Source of the DNA: Streptomyces tsukubensis
Lineage (GTDB): Bacteria > Actinomycetota > Actinomycetes > Streptomycetales > Streptomycetaceae
Length of the DNA stretch: 64,000 nucleotides
Direction of reading: 5' to 3'
NCBI RefSeq assembly: GCF_003932715.1
Contig: NZ_CP020700.1
Span: forward strand, 248,001 to 312,000
Part shown: piece by piece, positions 45,826-56,800 of the stretch
Layout of the letters: each line of letters begins with the position of its first letter
Numbering within the stretch: the stretch's first letter is position 1
The notes under the pieces: model-generated
What the model was told of the DNA's origin: nothing
Database searches by the model: none
Seen by the model: only the letters and a program-made list of their open reading frames with translations
Translations under genes and position numbers: made by a program

Positions 45826-47715
45826 ATGACATTACAGTCGGATACGGAAACGCGTAGTTTTCAGGCCGAGGCGGCCCAGATTCTGGACCTCATGGCCCAT
45901 TCGCTCTACAGCAACAAGGAGATTTTCCTCCGTGAGCTGATCTCGAATGCCTCCGACGCGATCGACCGGCTCCGTTTCGAGCGGTACGCCGACCCCGGAC
46001 CGGCCGACGGCGAATCGGACGATGCGCCGCGGATCCGTATCTCGTTCGACAAGGACGCGGGTACGGTCACGATCGCCGACAACGGCATCGGGATGAGCCG
46101 GCAGGAGGTGATCGACAACATCGGCACCATCGCCCGCTCGGGCACCGCCGATTTCCTCCGTTCGCTCACCGGGGACCAGCGCCGTGACGCCGAGCTGATC
46201 GGCCAGTTCGGTGTCGGCTTCTACTCGGCCTTCGTCGTCGCCGACCGGGTGGTGCTGACCACGCGCCGGGCGGGGCTGCCCGCGTCCGAGGGGGTGCGCT
46301 GGTCGTCGGACGGCAAGGGGGAGTACGCGCTGGAGGCGGTGGAGCGCGCCGAGCACGGCACCACGATCGTCCTGGAGCTGCGGGAGAGCGAGGACGAGCT
46401 GCTGAGCGAGTACCGGCTGCGGTCGATCGTCCAGCGGTACTCGGACCACATCACGCAGCCGATCGTGCTGTCGGACGACGACACCGCCGTCAATCAGGCT
46501 TCGGCGCTGTGGACACGTCCCAGGAGTGAACTCAGCGAGCAGGACTACCACTCGTACTACCGGAATCTCACGCACGACTACTCCGATCCGCTCGCCCATG
46601 TGCATACGAAGGTGGAGGGGCGCTACGAGTACACGCTCCTGCTGTACATCCCGTCCCGGGCCCCGCACGATCTGTGGCTGCCACAGACCCGCGGCGGTCT
46701 CCGGCTGCATGTGCGGCGGGTCTTCATCCTGGAGGACACCGGCCAACTCCTGCCGGACTACCTGCGGTTCGTGCGCGGGGTCGTCGACTCCGCCGATCTG
46801 CCGCTGAACGTCTCCCGGGAGATCCTCCAGAGCAGTCATGCCGTCGATCACATCAGGTCCAGCGCGGTCAAGCGGGTGCTGAAGCTCCTCGGCGGGCTGG
46901 CGGCCGACGAGCCCGGGAAGTACGCGGACTTCTGGAAGGAGTTCGGCGGTGTCCTGAAGCAGGGCGTGGCCGACGACCCCGCCCACCGTGAGGACCTCGT
47001 CGAGCTGCTGCGCTTCACCTCCACGCGGTCGGGCACCCAGGACGCCGACGTGTCCCTCGCCGACTACGTCGACCGGATGAAGGACGGCCAGGACAAGATC
47101 TACTACCTGCTGGCGCCGGGGCAGTCCTCGGCCGCGGCGAGCCCGCATCTGGAGGCGTACCGGGCCAAGGACATCGAGGTGCTGCTGCTGAGCGAGGCCG
47201 TGGACGGTTTCGTCGTCTCCGGCCCGCTCCAGGAGTACCGGGGCAAGCGGCTCCGGTCCGTGACGCAGGGCCCGCCCGACTTCGGCACCCTGGAGGACGA
47301 GGCCGAGAAGGAGGCCGCCGACCGGGCGGACTCCGACTACGCGGCGCTGCTCGGCCTGCTCAAGGCGCATCTGGCGGGCAAGGCGTACGACGTACGCGTC
47401 ACCAGCCGGCTGACCACCTCCCCTGCCTGCATCGTGGCCGACGGGGTGGAGACCGATTTCACCACCGCGCAGCGGCTTCGCGGTTCGGGGCTGCCGAACC
47501 AGCCGATTCTGGAGATCAACCCCGGGCATCCGCTGGTGCGGCGGCTCAACGAGGACCGGGACGATCCCCGTCTGGCCGAGTGGGCCCATGTCCTGTTCGA
47601 CCAGTCCGTGCTGACCGCCGGTGCCCGGATCGAGGAGCCGACCGCGTTCGTCACCCGGCTCAACGAGCTGCTGCTCTCCCTCACCGGGGACGGTTCGCCG
47701 GACGCCTCGGACTGA
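45826..47715 (+). CDS. htpG: HtpG, HSP90-family chaperone, TTA-containing
   Basis: A 629-aa HSP90. The N-terminal GHKL ATPase has 'LRELISNASDAIDRLRF' (Asn for Mg), 'IADNGIGMSRQEV' and the lid 'GQFGVGFYSAFVVAD'. The middle domain has 'LPLNVSREILQ' with the catalytic Arg, and the dimerisation domain ends the protein. ATG 45826 follows GGGGGAAAG. TTA is codon 3, very unusual for a housekeeping chaperone, so this copy seems dedicated to the cluster. HtpG is known to be needed for albicidin and colibactin-type assembly-line products, and a role in folding or stabilising the NRPS is likely here. Confidence 0.93.
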   Translation: MTLQSDTETRSFQAEAAQILDLMAHSLYSNKEIFLRELISNASDAIDRLRFERYADPGPADGESDDAPRIRISFDKDAGTVTIADNGIGMSRQEVIDNIGTIARSGTADFLRSLTGDQRRDAELIGQFGVGFYSAFVVADRVVLTTRRAGLPASEGVRWSSDGKGEYALEAVERAEHGTTIVLELRESEDELLSEYRLRSIVQRYSDHITQPIVLSDDDTAVNQASALWTRPRSELSEQDYHSYYRNLTHDYSDPLAHVHTKVEGRYEYTLLLYIPSRAPHDLWLPQTRGGLRLHVRRVFILEDTGQLLPDYLRFVRGVVDSADLPLNVSREILQSSHAVDHIRSSAVKRVLKLLGGLAADEPGKYADFWKEFGGVLKQGVADDPAHREDLVELLRFTSTRSGTQDADVSLADYVDRMKDGQDKIYYLLAPGQSSAAASPHLEAYRAKDIEVLLLSEAVDGFVVSGPLQEYRGKRLRSVTQGPPDFGTLEDEAEKEAADRADSDYAALLGLLKAHLAGKAYDVRVTSRLTTSPACIVADGVETDFTTAQRLRGSGLPNQPILEINPGHPLVRRLNEDRDDPRLAEWAHVLFDQSVLTAGARIEEPTAFVTRLNELLLSLTGDGSPDASD

Positions 47716-47737
47716 CCGCGGCCCCCGCTGCCCCGCG

Positions 47738-47769
47738 CGGACGCCGGCCGGTCGTCCGGCCGGCGTCCG
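47738..47769 (+). terminator. 14-bp perfect hairpin after htpG
   Basis: CGGACGCCGGCCGG (47738-47751) pairs with CCGGCCGGCGTCCG (47756-47769) around TCGT, 22 bp after the htpG stop. Confidence 0.85.
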
Positions 47770-47876
47770 GCGCCCGGAGTGACTTCCTCGGGTCCGATCC
47801 TGTCCGGCAGCGGGTTTCGCCGAGGTGACCGCAAGCGTTAACCGCCGTCCTACCGCAGATCTGGGGCAATGTCGGC

Positions 47877-48530
47877 ATGCGAATTCTGGTGGCCGAGGAC
47901 GAACGCTTCCTGGCGGATCTGGTGGCGGAGGGGCTCCGCAAGGAGGCGATGGCGGTCGACGTCGCCTATGACGGGGCCGCCGCGCTGGAACGGCTCGGCG
48001 TCAACGACTACGACGTTCTGGTCCTCGACCGCGATCTGCCCCGGGTGCACGGTGACGACATCTGCCGTGAGCTGGCACAGCAGGGGGGACGGGTCCGCAT
48101 TCTGATGCTGACCGCGTCCGGCACGGTGCACGACCGGGTCTCCGGGCTGAATCTGGGCGCGGACGACTATCTGGCCAAGCCGTTCGCCTTCAGCGAGCTG
48201 GTGGCGCGGATCAACGCGCTGGGCCGCCGGGCCGGGCCGCCGCTGCCTCCCGTGCTGGAGCGCGGGGACATCACCCTGGACACGGGCCGGAGGCAGGCGT
48301 TCCGCGACGGTCACTATCTGCCGCTGTCCCGTAAGGAGTACGCGGTACTGGAGGTGCTGATGAGGGCCCGGGGCACGGTCGTGAGCACCGAGGAGCTGCT
48401 GGAGCGGGCCTGGGACGAGCACACCGATCCGTTCACCACCGTCGTGAAGGTGACGATGAGCAAACTCCGGTCCAAGCTGGGCGACCCTCCCGTCATCGTC
48501 ACCGTCCCCGGAAGCGGGTACCGGCTGTGA
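47877..48530 (+). CDS. OmpR-family response regulator, CutR-like
   Basis: A 217-aa two-domain regulator. The receiver has the acidic pair in 'VAEDERFLADLV', phospho-acceptor Asp51 in 'DVLVLDRDLPRVHGDD', Thr in 'LMLTASG' and Lys in 'DDYLAKPFAFSEL'. The OmpR winged helix covers ~125-217 and ends 'VIVTVPGSGYRL'. The sequence is close to CutR of the Streptomyces CutRS system. Its stop overlaps the kinase GTG by 4 bp (GTGA). The short leader has only a weak GGGG ribosome-binding site. It is probably involved in stress or secretion sensing; a link to the cluster is positional. Confidence 0.88.
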   Translation: MRILVAEDERFLADLVAEGLRKEAMAVDVAYDGAAALERLGVNDYDVLVLDRDLPRVHGDDICRELAQQGGRVRILMLTASGTVHDRVSGLNLGADDYLAKPFAFSELVARINALGRRAGPPLPPVLERGDITLDTGRRQAFRDGHYLPLSRKEYAVLEVLMRARGTVVSTEELLERAWDEHTDPFTTVVKVTMSKLRSKLGDPPVIVTVPGSGYRL

Positions 48531-49798
48531 AGCGGGTACGGCCCGGGGCGCGTTCCGGCCGGCCGGTTCGGTTCGGACGGCGCGCCCTGGCTCCGCTGCG
48601 CGGCTCGGTCCGGGCCCGGATGACGCTGCTGTACGGCGGTGTGTTCACGGTCATCACGCTGGCGGTACTGATCACGGCGCTCCGTCTGCAGAAGGGAATC
48701 GTCGACGGCAAGGTCGACCGGTTCGTGAAGCCCGGTTCGGTGGCCGGGATCCCGTGCGAGATGCGGCCGCCGGAGTCGCCGTGTTCGGCCGTGCCGTACC
48801 GGCCTTCCGCGGACACCGCTCCGGCCGCGTCCCCGCCGGGGCCGCACACGGTCCTCGACCGGGAGGGGAAGGCGCAGCTCCAGCACGATCTCGCGAGTAC
48901 GCAGCTGGTCGTCAGTCTGATCGCCATCGGGGTGATCATGGTGCTGGCCTTCGTGGTGTGCTGGTGGCTCACCGGCCGGCTGCTGCGGCCTCTGCAGCGG
49001 GTCACCACGACCGCGCGCCGGCTGTCGTTGTCGACGCTGCACGAACGGATCGCGCTGACGGGGCCTCGGGACGAGCTGAAGGATCTGGCCGACACTTTCG
49101 ATGCCATGCTGGACCGGCTGGAGCATGCGGTGGCGAGTCAACGGCGTTTCGTGGCCAATGCCTCCCATGAGCTGCGGACGCCGCTCGCCATCCAGCGGAC
49201 CGCGATGGAGGTCGGTCTGGCGGATCCGTCGCCGGAGCGGGTGGCCCGGATCCGGGAGGAGCTGCTGCGGGCGACCGAGCGGTCGGAGCGGTTGATCGAA
49301 GGGCTGCTGGTGCTCGCGCAGGGTGAGCAGGAGTTGACCGTGCGGGCTCCGGTGGATCTGGCGACGGTGGTCGACCAGGTCATCGGGGAACATCTGCCGT
49401 TCGCCGAGCGCCGCGGTATCGCCGTCGGCGCCACCACCCGGCCGGTCACGGTCGCGGGCGACGAGGTGCTGATCACCCGTCTGGTCGCCAATCTGGTGCA
49501 GAACGCGATCCGGCACAACGACGAGGGCGGGCGGCTGCTGGTCGACCTCTCCCCCGCCGGTGGCCTGGTGGTGAGCAATACGGGCCCGGAGGTGCCGCCG
49601 GAGCAGGTCGGCGAGTTGTTCGAACCGTTCCGGCGGTTGCACGCGGACCGTACGGGATCGTCGGAAGGCGCGGGTCTCGGGCTGTCCATCGTGGCGGCGA
49701 TCGCGCAGGCCCACGGCGGTACGGTGCGGGCCGCGGCCAATCCCGGGGGCGGGCTGGCGGTCACCGTGGCCCTGCCGGTGCTCGTGCCCTCGGGGTGA
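48527..49798 (+). CDS. Membrane sensor histidine kinase, CutS-like
   Basis: A 423-aa kinase. A basic N-terminus leads to TM1 (~33-52). A ~75-residue extracytoplasmic loop contains two cysteines ('GIPCEMRPPESPCSAV') that may form a disulfide. TM2 (~127-149) and a HAMP domain follow. The H-box 'NASHELRTPLAI' has phospho-accepting His214, the N-box is 'NLVQNAIRHND' and the G-box is 'GAGLGLSIVAAI'. It is translationally coupled to the response regulator and convergent with the NRPS gene. The cysteine pair in the sensor loop fits a redox- or envelope-sensing role as proposed for CutS; the signal is not known. Confidence 0.9.
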   Translation: MKRVRPGARSGRPVRFGRRALAPLRGSVRARMTLLYGGVFTVITLAVLITALRLQKGIVDGKVDRFVKPGSVAGIPCEMRPPESPCSAVPYRPSADTAPAASPPGPHTVLDREGKAQLQHDLASTQLVVSLIAIGVIMVLAFVVCWWLTGRLLRPLQRVTTTARRLSLSTLHERIALTGPRDELKDLADTFDAMLDRLEHAVASQRRFVANASHELRTPLAIQRTAMEVGLADPSPERVARIREELLRATERSERLIEGLLVLAQGEQELTVRAPVDLATVVDQVIGEHLPFAERRGIAVGATTRPVTVAGDEVLITRLVANLVQNAIRHNDEGGRLLVDLSPAGGLVVSNTGPEVPPEQVGELFEPFRRLHADRTGSSEGAGLGLSIVAAIAQAHGGTVRAAANPGGGLAVTVALPVLVPSG

Positions 49799-49824
49799 CC
49801 CGGGTCGTCTCTTCCTTCCCGGGT
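49798..49824. terminator. Short weak hairpin between the kinase and NRPS genes
   Basis: ACCCGGG (49798-49804) and CCCGGGT (49818-49824) could pair in the 28-bp gap between convergent genes. With only 7 bp of stem, its activity is uncertain. Confidence 0.35.
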
Positions 49825-49826
49825 GT

Positions 49827-52800
49827 TCATGCGTTCCGCTCGTCCATCCATGCGGCGATCGCCTCCCAGGACCGGCCGAGCATCTCGGGGAGCATGAGGT
49901 CGGTGTGGCGGCACGGGAGGCCGACCCGGGTGATCTCCCCGCGGACGTAGGGCTCCCAGAGCCGGCTGTCGGGCGGGTTGTCGGTGTCGCGGTGCTCGGC
50001 GGCGAGGAGGAGCATGTCCCCGTCGAACACCTGGGGCCGGTGGGTCTTCTTGAGGGCGGTGTTGTTGCGGAAGATCTCCGCCATCAGGAGGAGTTCCTCG
50101 TCGGAGATTCCGTCGATGACCTCGCCCACTTCTTCCCGGAACCGTGCGGCGGTCTGCCGGAGGGCGTCGGCCGGTGCGGGGCCGTCGGCGTCCGGGGGGC
50201 GTACTCCGCCGGGTGCCCGGGCCCCTGCGGGCCCGTCGAGCGTCCTTTCCGCGGCGGGTTCGCCGGGTTCGCGGGGCCGTACGGGTGTGTCGTCGGTGTC
50301 GGGGGTCGGGTAGGCGTCCATGACGACGAGCGCGGCAACGGTCTGTCCGGCGGCCCGGAGCTGGACGGCGATCTCGTGGACGGGGATTCCGCCGAAGGAG
50401 AAGCCCAGCAGATGGTAGGGCCCGGTGGGCTGGAGGGCGCGGATCTGTTCGACGTACTCGGCCGCGAGGTCCTCCATCGTGCGTGCGGGGGTGCCGCTGC
50501 CGTCGATGCCTGCGGCCTGGAGGCCGTAGAGCGGGATGCCGTCGGGTACGTACCGGGCGAGGGGCCGGTAGCACCAGCTCAGTCCGGAGGCCGGGTGGAT
50601 GAGGAAGAACGGCGGCCGGTCGCCTTCGGTGCGGATCGGCAGGACCCTGCCGAGGGAGTCGCTGAGCGCGGCCAGGCTGAGGCTGCTGACGATGCCTTGG
50701 ACGGTGGGGGCGGCGAACACGTTCCGGACGGAGGTGTCGACGCCTTTCTCCTGGAGCCTGGTGACGAGGGTGACCGCCAGCAGGGAGTGGCCGCCGAGTT
50801 CGAAGAAGTCGTCGTCGACGCCGACTTCGGGGACTCCGAGGACTTCGGCGAACACTTCGCCGACGAGTGTCTCCAGGCTGGTGGCGAGGTTCCGGCGGCC
50901 GGCCGGACGCATGGTGCCGGCTTTCGCGGTGTAGTCGGGGGCGGGCAGGGCCCTGCGGTCGAGTTTGCCGTTGCCGGTGAGCGGGAGGGAGGTGAGGGTG
51001 ACCACGGCTGAGGGGACGAGCGGGGCGGGGAGCCGGTCGGCAAGATGGTCCCGCAGGCCCTCGACCTCGTCCGTATCGGCTTCGGCGGGGACGACGTAGG
51101 CGACGAGGCGGCGGTCGCCGGGGGTGTCCTCCCGGGCGATCACCGCGGCCCGGGCCACTGCCGGATGCGTCAGCAGTACGGCTTCGACCTCGCCCGGTTC
51201 GATGCGGAAGCCGCGCACCTTGACCTGGTCGTCGGCGCGTCCGGCGAAGACGACCTGTCCGTCGGCCGTCCAGCGCGCCAGGTCCCCGGTGCGGTACATA
51301 CGCTCTCCCGCGGGCCCGTACGGGCAGGCAACGAACCGCTCACCCGTCAGCCCGGGACGGTTCATGTAACCGCGGGCCAGCGGCGTTCCGGCGACGTAGA
51401 GCTCCCCGGTCACGCCGACCGGGACCGGCTGGAGGCCACCGTCCAGGACATAGAAGCGGGTGTTCGCGATCGGCCGCCCGACCGGGATCACACCGTCCGC
51501 GACCGCGCCCGCATCGAGTTCCGCCGTGGCGACGCCGATGGTCGTTTCGGTGGGGCCGTAGTGGTTGAACACCTGCCGCTCACCGGCTGCCGACACCAGC
51601 TCCCCCACCAGTGCCTTCGGGGCGGCCTCACCGCCCAGGACGAGGGATCCGGCCGGGAAGACTGCGTCGGTGCCCGCTCCGGCGGTGAGTGCCGCGAGAT
51701 GGGAGGGCACCACCTTGAGGGCGTCGATCCGCTGGTCTGCGACAAAGGCCGCGACCGCGGCCGGGTCGGTGACCGCTTCCGCGTCCAGGACGTGGAGTCG
51801 GCCCCCGGTGGCGAGGCTGATGAACACCACCGTGTTCCCCAGGTCCGTCACCTGCGCCTGCAGCAACCCGTACCGCGCACCTGCGGCCGTCCAGCCCAGC
51901 CGTACCGACACGGATTCCACGTAGTTCGCGAGCGCCCCATGGGTCACTCCGACGCCCTTCGGCACCCCCGAAGAACCCGATGTGTACATCACGTACGCCA
52001 GCCCTGACCGGTTCGTTCCGGCTCCGGGTGGCGTCGCCGGATATCCGTTCAGCAGGGCGACCGTCGTAGGGTCGTCGACGGCGATCATCCGTACCCGGCC
52101 GACCGGAAGGTCGTCCAGGGCCTCCTGGGTGCCGAGTACCACGCGGACCCCGCTGTCGGCGAGCATGAACGCGATCCGCTCCGCGGGCAGCTCCGCGTCG
52201 ACCGGAAGATAGGCGGCTCCCGCCTTCCACACGGCGAGTATCGCGGTGACCGTTTCCGGGCCCCGCGGCAGGCACAACCCCACCACGGACTCGGGGCCCA
52301 CTCCCAGCTCCCCCAGACAGCGGGCCAGCCGGTTCGCCGCCGCGTCCAGTTCGGCGTAGGACAGCTCGGTGTCTTCCGCGACCAGGGCCACCGCGGCCGG
52401 ATCGGCCGCCACCCGGCCTTCGAACAGCTCTGTCACCGACGGCGCCGCCGTCTCTCCCGATGTGTCGTTCCACTGGTGGAGCAGCCGGTCGCGCTCCCCG
52501 GCGTCCAGCAGGTCGATCGTGTGCAGGGCGGTTCCGGGAGCGGCCGTCACCACGTCGAGTACGCGGAGGAACCAGTCGGCCATCCGGCCCGCCATGGGCG
52601 CGTCGTACAGGTCCGCCGCGACCGTCACGGTTCCGCGCAGGCCCGCCGGACGACCGTCGGCGTCGAACATTTCGGCGATTCCGAGGTAGAGGTCGTACTT
52701 GGCGGGTGCGGGGACCGGTTCCGTGGACGAGCCGGGGCCTCCGCCGCCGCGGGCGCCGGGCAGTTCCAGCGTGGCGTCGGCGGTGTTCTGGAGGGTGAGA

Positions 52801-53860
52801 ACGGTCTGCGCCAGGGGGTGCCGGGCCATCGAACGGGACGGGGCCAGCTCCTCCACCAGCTTCTCGAAGGGTACGTCCTGGTGGGCGAAGGCTCGGAGGC
52901 TCGTTTCCCGCACCCGCGCCAGCACCTCCCGGAACTCGGGGTCCCCGGAGAGGTCCGTCCGGATCACCAGCGTGTTCAGGAAGATCCCGACCAGATCGTC
53001 CAGGGCCTCGTCGCCGCGGCCCGCGATGGGCGAGCCGATGGGGATGTCCGTCCCGGCACCGAGCCGCGACAGCGTCACGGCGAGCGCGGCCTGGAGCACC
53101 ATGAAGGCGGTCACGCCCTCGGCGCGGGCCAACTGTGCGAGGCGGCCGTGCACATCGGCGGGCACCCGCAGGGGTACCCGGTGTCCGCGGTGGCTCGCCA
53201 CCGCGGGACGCGGGCGGTCCGTCGGCAGTGTCAGCTCCTCCGGGACTCCGGCCAGCGCCTGCCGCCAGTACTCCGTCTGCGTCGACAGCAGACTGTCCGG
53301 GTCGGATTCGTCGCCGAGGAGGTCGCGCTGCCAGAGGGTGTAGTCGGCGTACTGGACGGGCAGCGGCTCCCACTCCGGGGCCCGCCCGGCGAGGCGTGCC
53401 TCGTAGGCCAGGGAGAGATCCCGGCTCAGCGGTGCCAGCGACCAGCCGTCACCGGCGATGTGGTGGATGACGACGACGAGCAGCTGCTCGTCCGGCCCGT
53501 CCTCGAACAGCCATGCCCGGACGGGCACTTCCGACGACAGGTCGAAGGTGGAGCGCGCGGCCTGCGCCACGGCTTCCGCCCGTTCTTCGTGCGGCACCTG
53601 ACTGATCCGAAGCTCCCAGTCCAGATCCTCGGGGTCGAGGAGCTGCTGGTACGGCTCGCCGTCCGCGGCCGGGAACACGGTCCGCAGCGATTCGTGGCGG
53701 ACGATCACATCGCGCAGTGCCGCCCCGAGCGCGGCGCCCTCCACTCCGCTGAGCCGGATCGGCATCGGGATGTTGTGCGTGGCGCTGGGGCCTTCGAGCT
53801 GGGCCAGGAACCAGAGGCGGCGCTGGGCGAAGGACAGCGGTACCCGCTCGGGCCGGACCG
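49827..53860 (-). other. NRPS terminal module C-A-PCP-TE, predicted Asp
   Basis: The A domain is almost identical to that of the first Asp module and gives the same D-L-T-K-V-G-H-I-G-K code. The C domain has [12 protein letters not shown] near 53,455. The last carrier domain (Ser near 50,793) differs from the others ('[18 protein letters not shown]'). The type I TE (~50,640-49,830) shows GFSFGG and a late His in '[10 protein letters not shown]', and it has a Pro/Glu-rich lid insertion. Confidence 0.85.
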
Positions 53861-56800
53861 CCGCGGTCAGGGGGATCCGGGTCGGGCCCTCCGTGAGGCG
53901 TGCCGCCAGTCCGGCGACGGTCGGGGTCTCGAACAGGGTCCGTACCTCGACTTCCGCACCGAGGGCTACCCGGATGCGTGAGGCGAGCCGTACCGCCAGC
54001 AGGGAGTGCCCGCCGAGCTGGAAGAAACTGTCGTCGACACCGACGGAGTCCAGGCCCAGGACGTCGGCGAAGGCCGCGCAGAGCAGCTCCTCCTGGACGG
54101 TGGCCGGGGCCCGGCCCTCGCCCGTCGCGTACTCGGGGGCCGGAAGCGCGCGCCGGTCGAGCTTTCCGTTGACGGTCATCGGCAGCGACGGGAGCGGAAC
54201 CAGTGCGCTCGGGACCATGTACTCGGGCAGTCGGGCCGCGAGGTATTCGCGGAGTGCCCCGGCGTCCGTGCCGTCGTCGGCAGGTACGGCGTAGGCGACG
54301 AGCCGTGGGTCGCCGGGGATGTCCTCCCGGACGACGACGGCGGCCCGGCGGACGTCGGGATGGGTCAGGAGTACGGCTTCGACCTCACCGGGCTCGATAC
54401 GGAACCCGCGGATCTTCACCTGGTCGTCCGCGCGGCCGACGAATATCAACCGCCCGTCCGCGGTCCACTTCACCAGATCCCCGGTCCGGTACATCCGCTC
54501 ACCGGCCGATCCGTACGGACAGGCGACGAACCGCTCCCCGGTGAGGGCAGGACGACCCACATAGCCCCGTGCCACCCCCGCACCCGCCACATACAACTCC
54601 CCCACCACACCCACCGGCACCGGACCGAGAGAACCGTCCAGGACGTAGAGGCGAGTGTTGGCCATCGGTGTGCCGATGACCGGCCGGTCTCCGGCGGACA
54701 GCGGGGCCGATATCGAGGCGCACACGGTGATCTCGGTCGGGCCGTAGGCGTTGATCAGACGACGCCCCGGAGCCCACCGGTCGATCAGAGCGGTGTCCAG
54801 TGCCTCACCTGCCGATACCAGCGTGCCTACGGAGGCGAGATCACCCGGCTCCAACGCGCCCAACACGGCGGGTGGCAGCGTCGCATGCGTCACCCCGTGG
54901 CGCTCGACGAGCCCGACCAGACCTTCGCCCGCATCCAGCCCCTGCCCCGGCGCCATCACCAGCACCCCACCCGAGCAGAGCGTCACCAACACCTCCGACA
55001 CCGCCGCATCGAACCCCACCGACGCAAACTGCAACACCCGCGCACCCGCACCCACCCCGAACCGCTCCCCCTGAGCAGCCACCAGATTCACCACACCCCC
55101 ATGCCCCACAGCCACCCCCTTCGGCACCCCCGACGACCCCGACGTATAGATCACATACGCCAACCCCAACCCGCCGACCACCACATCCGGCAAGCCCTCC
55201 GGCTCCGCAGCAACCAGCGCCGACGTCACCGCATCGTCCAACGCCACCAACGGCACCCGCCCCACAGGCACATCACCAAGAGACTCCTGAACACCCAGAA
55301 CCAGCCGCGCCCCACTGTCCGCCAGCATGAACGCCAGCCGGTCCACCGGCAGCCGCCCGTCCAGCGGCAGATAAGCCGCCCCCGCCTTCAACACACCAAG
55401 AATCGCCGTCACCAGATCGACACCCCGCGGCAGACACAACCCCACCACCGACTCCGCACCCACACCCCGACCCACCAAATACCGCGCCAGCCGACTCGAC
55501 GCCGCATCCAACTCCCCATACGACACCTCAACACCCCCGGCAACCACCGCCACCGCATCCCCAGCCTCAACCACCCGCCCCGCAAACAACTCCACCACCG
55601 ACGAACCCACCACACCCCGACCCGTCGCATTCCATGCGGTGATGAGACGGTCGCGTTCATCGGCGGGGAGGAGGTCGACCGCGCCGAGCCGTAGGCCGGG
55701 CGTGGTGGTGACCGTGTCCAGCACTCGCGCAAACCAGCCCGCGAACCGCGCGGCCGCAGGCTCGTCGAACAGATCCGCCGCCACCGTCACCACTCCGCGC
55801 AGCCCCGCGGGCCGACCCTCGCCGTCGAACTGTTCGACGACCACCAGGTCGAGGTCGAATTTGGCGGGCATGTCGACCGGTCCCTCCAGGGGCGGGCCGT
55901 CACCACCGCCGGGCAGCCCGGGCAGGGCCCGCTGGGTGTTCTGGACGGTCAGCGTCGTCTGGAAGAGGGGGTGGCGGGACATCGACCGTTCGGGCGCCAG
56001 CTCTTCGACGAGCTTCTCGAAGGGCACGTCCTGGTGGGCGAAGGCCCCCAGGCTCGCTTCCCGCACCCGCCCCAGCACCTGCCGGAAGTCCGGATCACCC
56101 GCCAGATCCGTCCGGATCACCAACGTGTTCAGGAAGAACCCGACCAGATCGTCCAGGGCCTCGTCGCCGCGGCCCGCGATGGGCGAGCCGATGGGGATGT
56201 CCGTACCGGCGCCGAGCCGCGACAGCGTCACGGCCAGGGCGGCCTGGAGCACCATGAACGCGGTCACGCCCTCGGTGCGCGCCAGGGTTGCCAGCCGCTG
56301 ATGGACGTCGGCCGGGATGCGGAGGGCCGCGGCGTGTCCGCGGTGTCCGGCGGCTGCGGGGCGCGGCCGGTCGGTGGGGAGGGCCAGTTCTTCCGGTGCG
56401 CCGGCGAGGGTCCGCCGCCAGTACTCGACCTGGGCCGACAGCAGACTGTCCGGATCCGTTTCGTCGCCGAGGAGGTCGCGCTGCCAGAGCGTGTAGTCGG
56501 CGTACTGGACCGGCAGCGGCTCCCAGGCCGGAGCCTCACCACGGAGGCGGGCCTCGTAGGCGAGGGTGAGATCCCTGCTGAGGGGGCCGCGCGACCAGCC
56601 GTCGGACGCGATGTGGTGCATCAGCACGAGCAGCGTCTGCTCGTCGGTACCGGTGTCGAACAGCCAGGCCCGGACGGGGATCTCGGTTGCCAGGTCGAAG
56701 GCGTACCGTGAGGCCTGTCGTATCGCTTCGGGCAGGCCGGAGGTCTCCACCCGGGTGATCTCCAGGGCCCGGTCGACTTCGCCGGGGTCGAGGACGTGCT

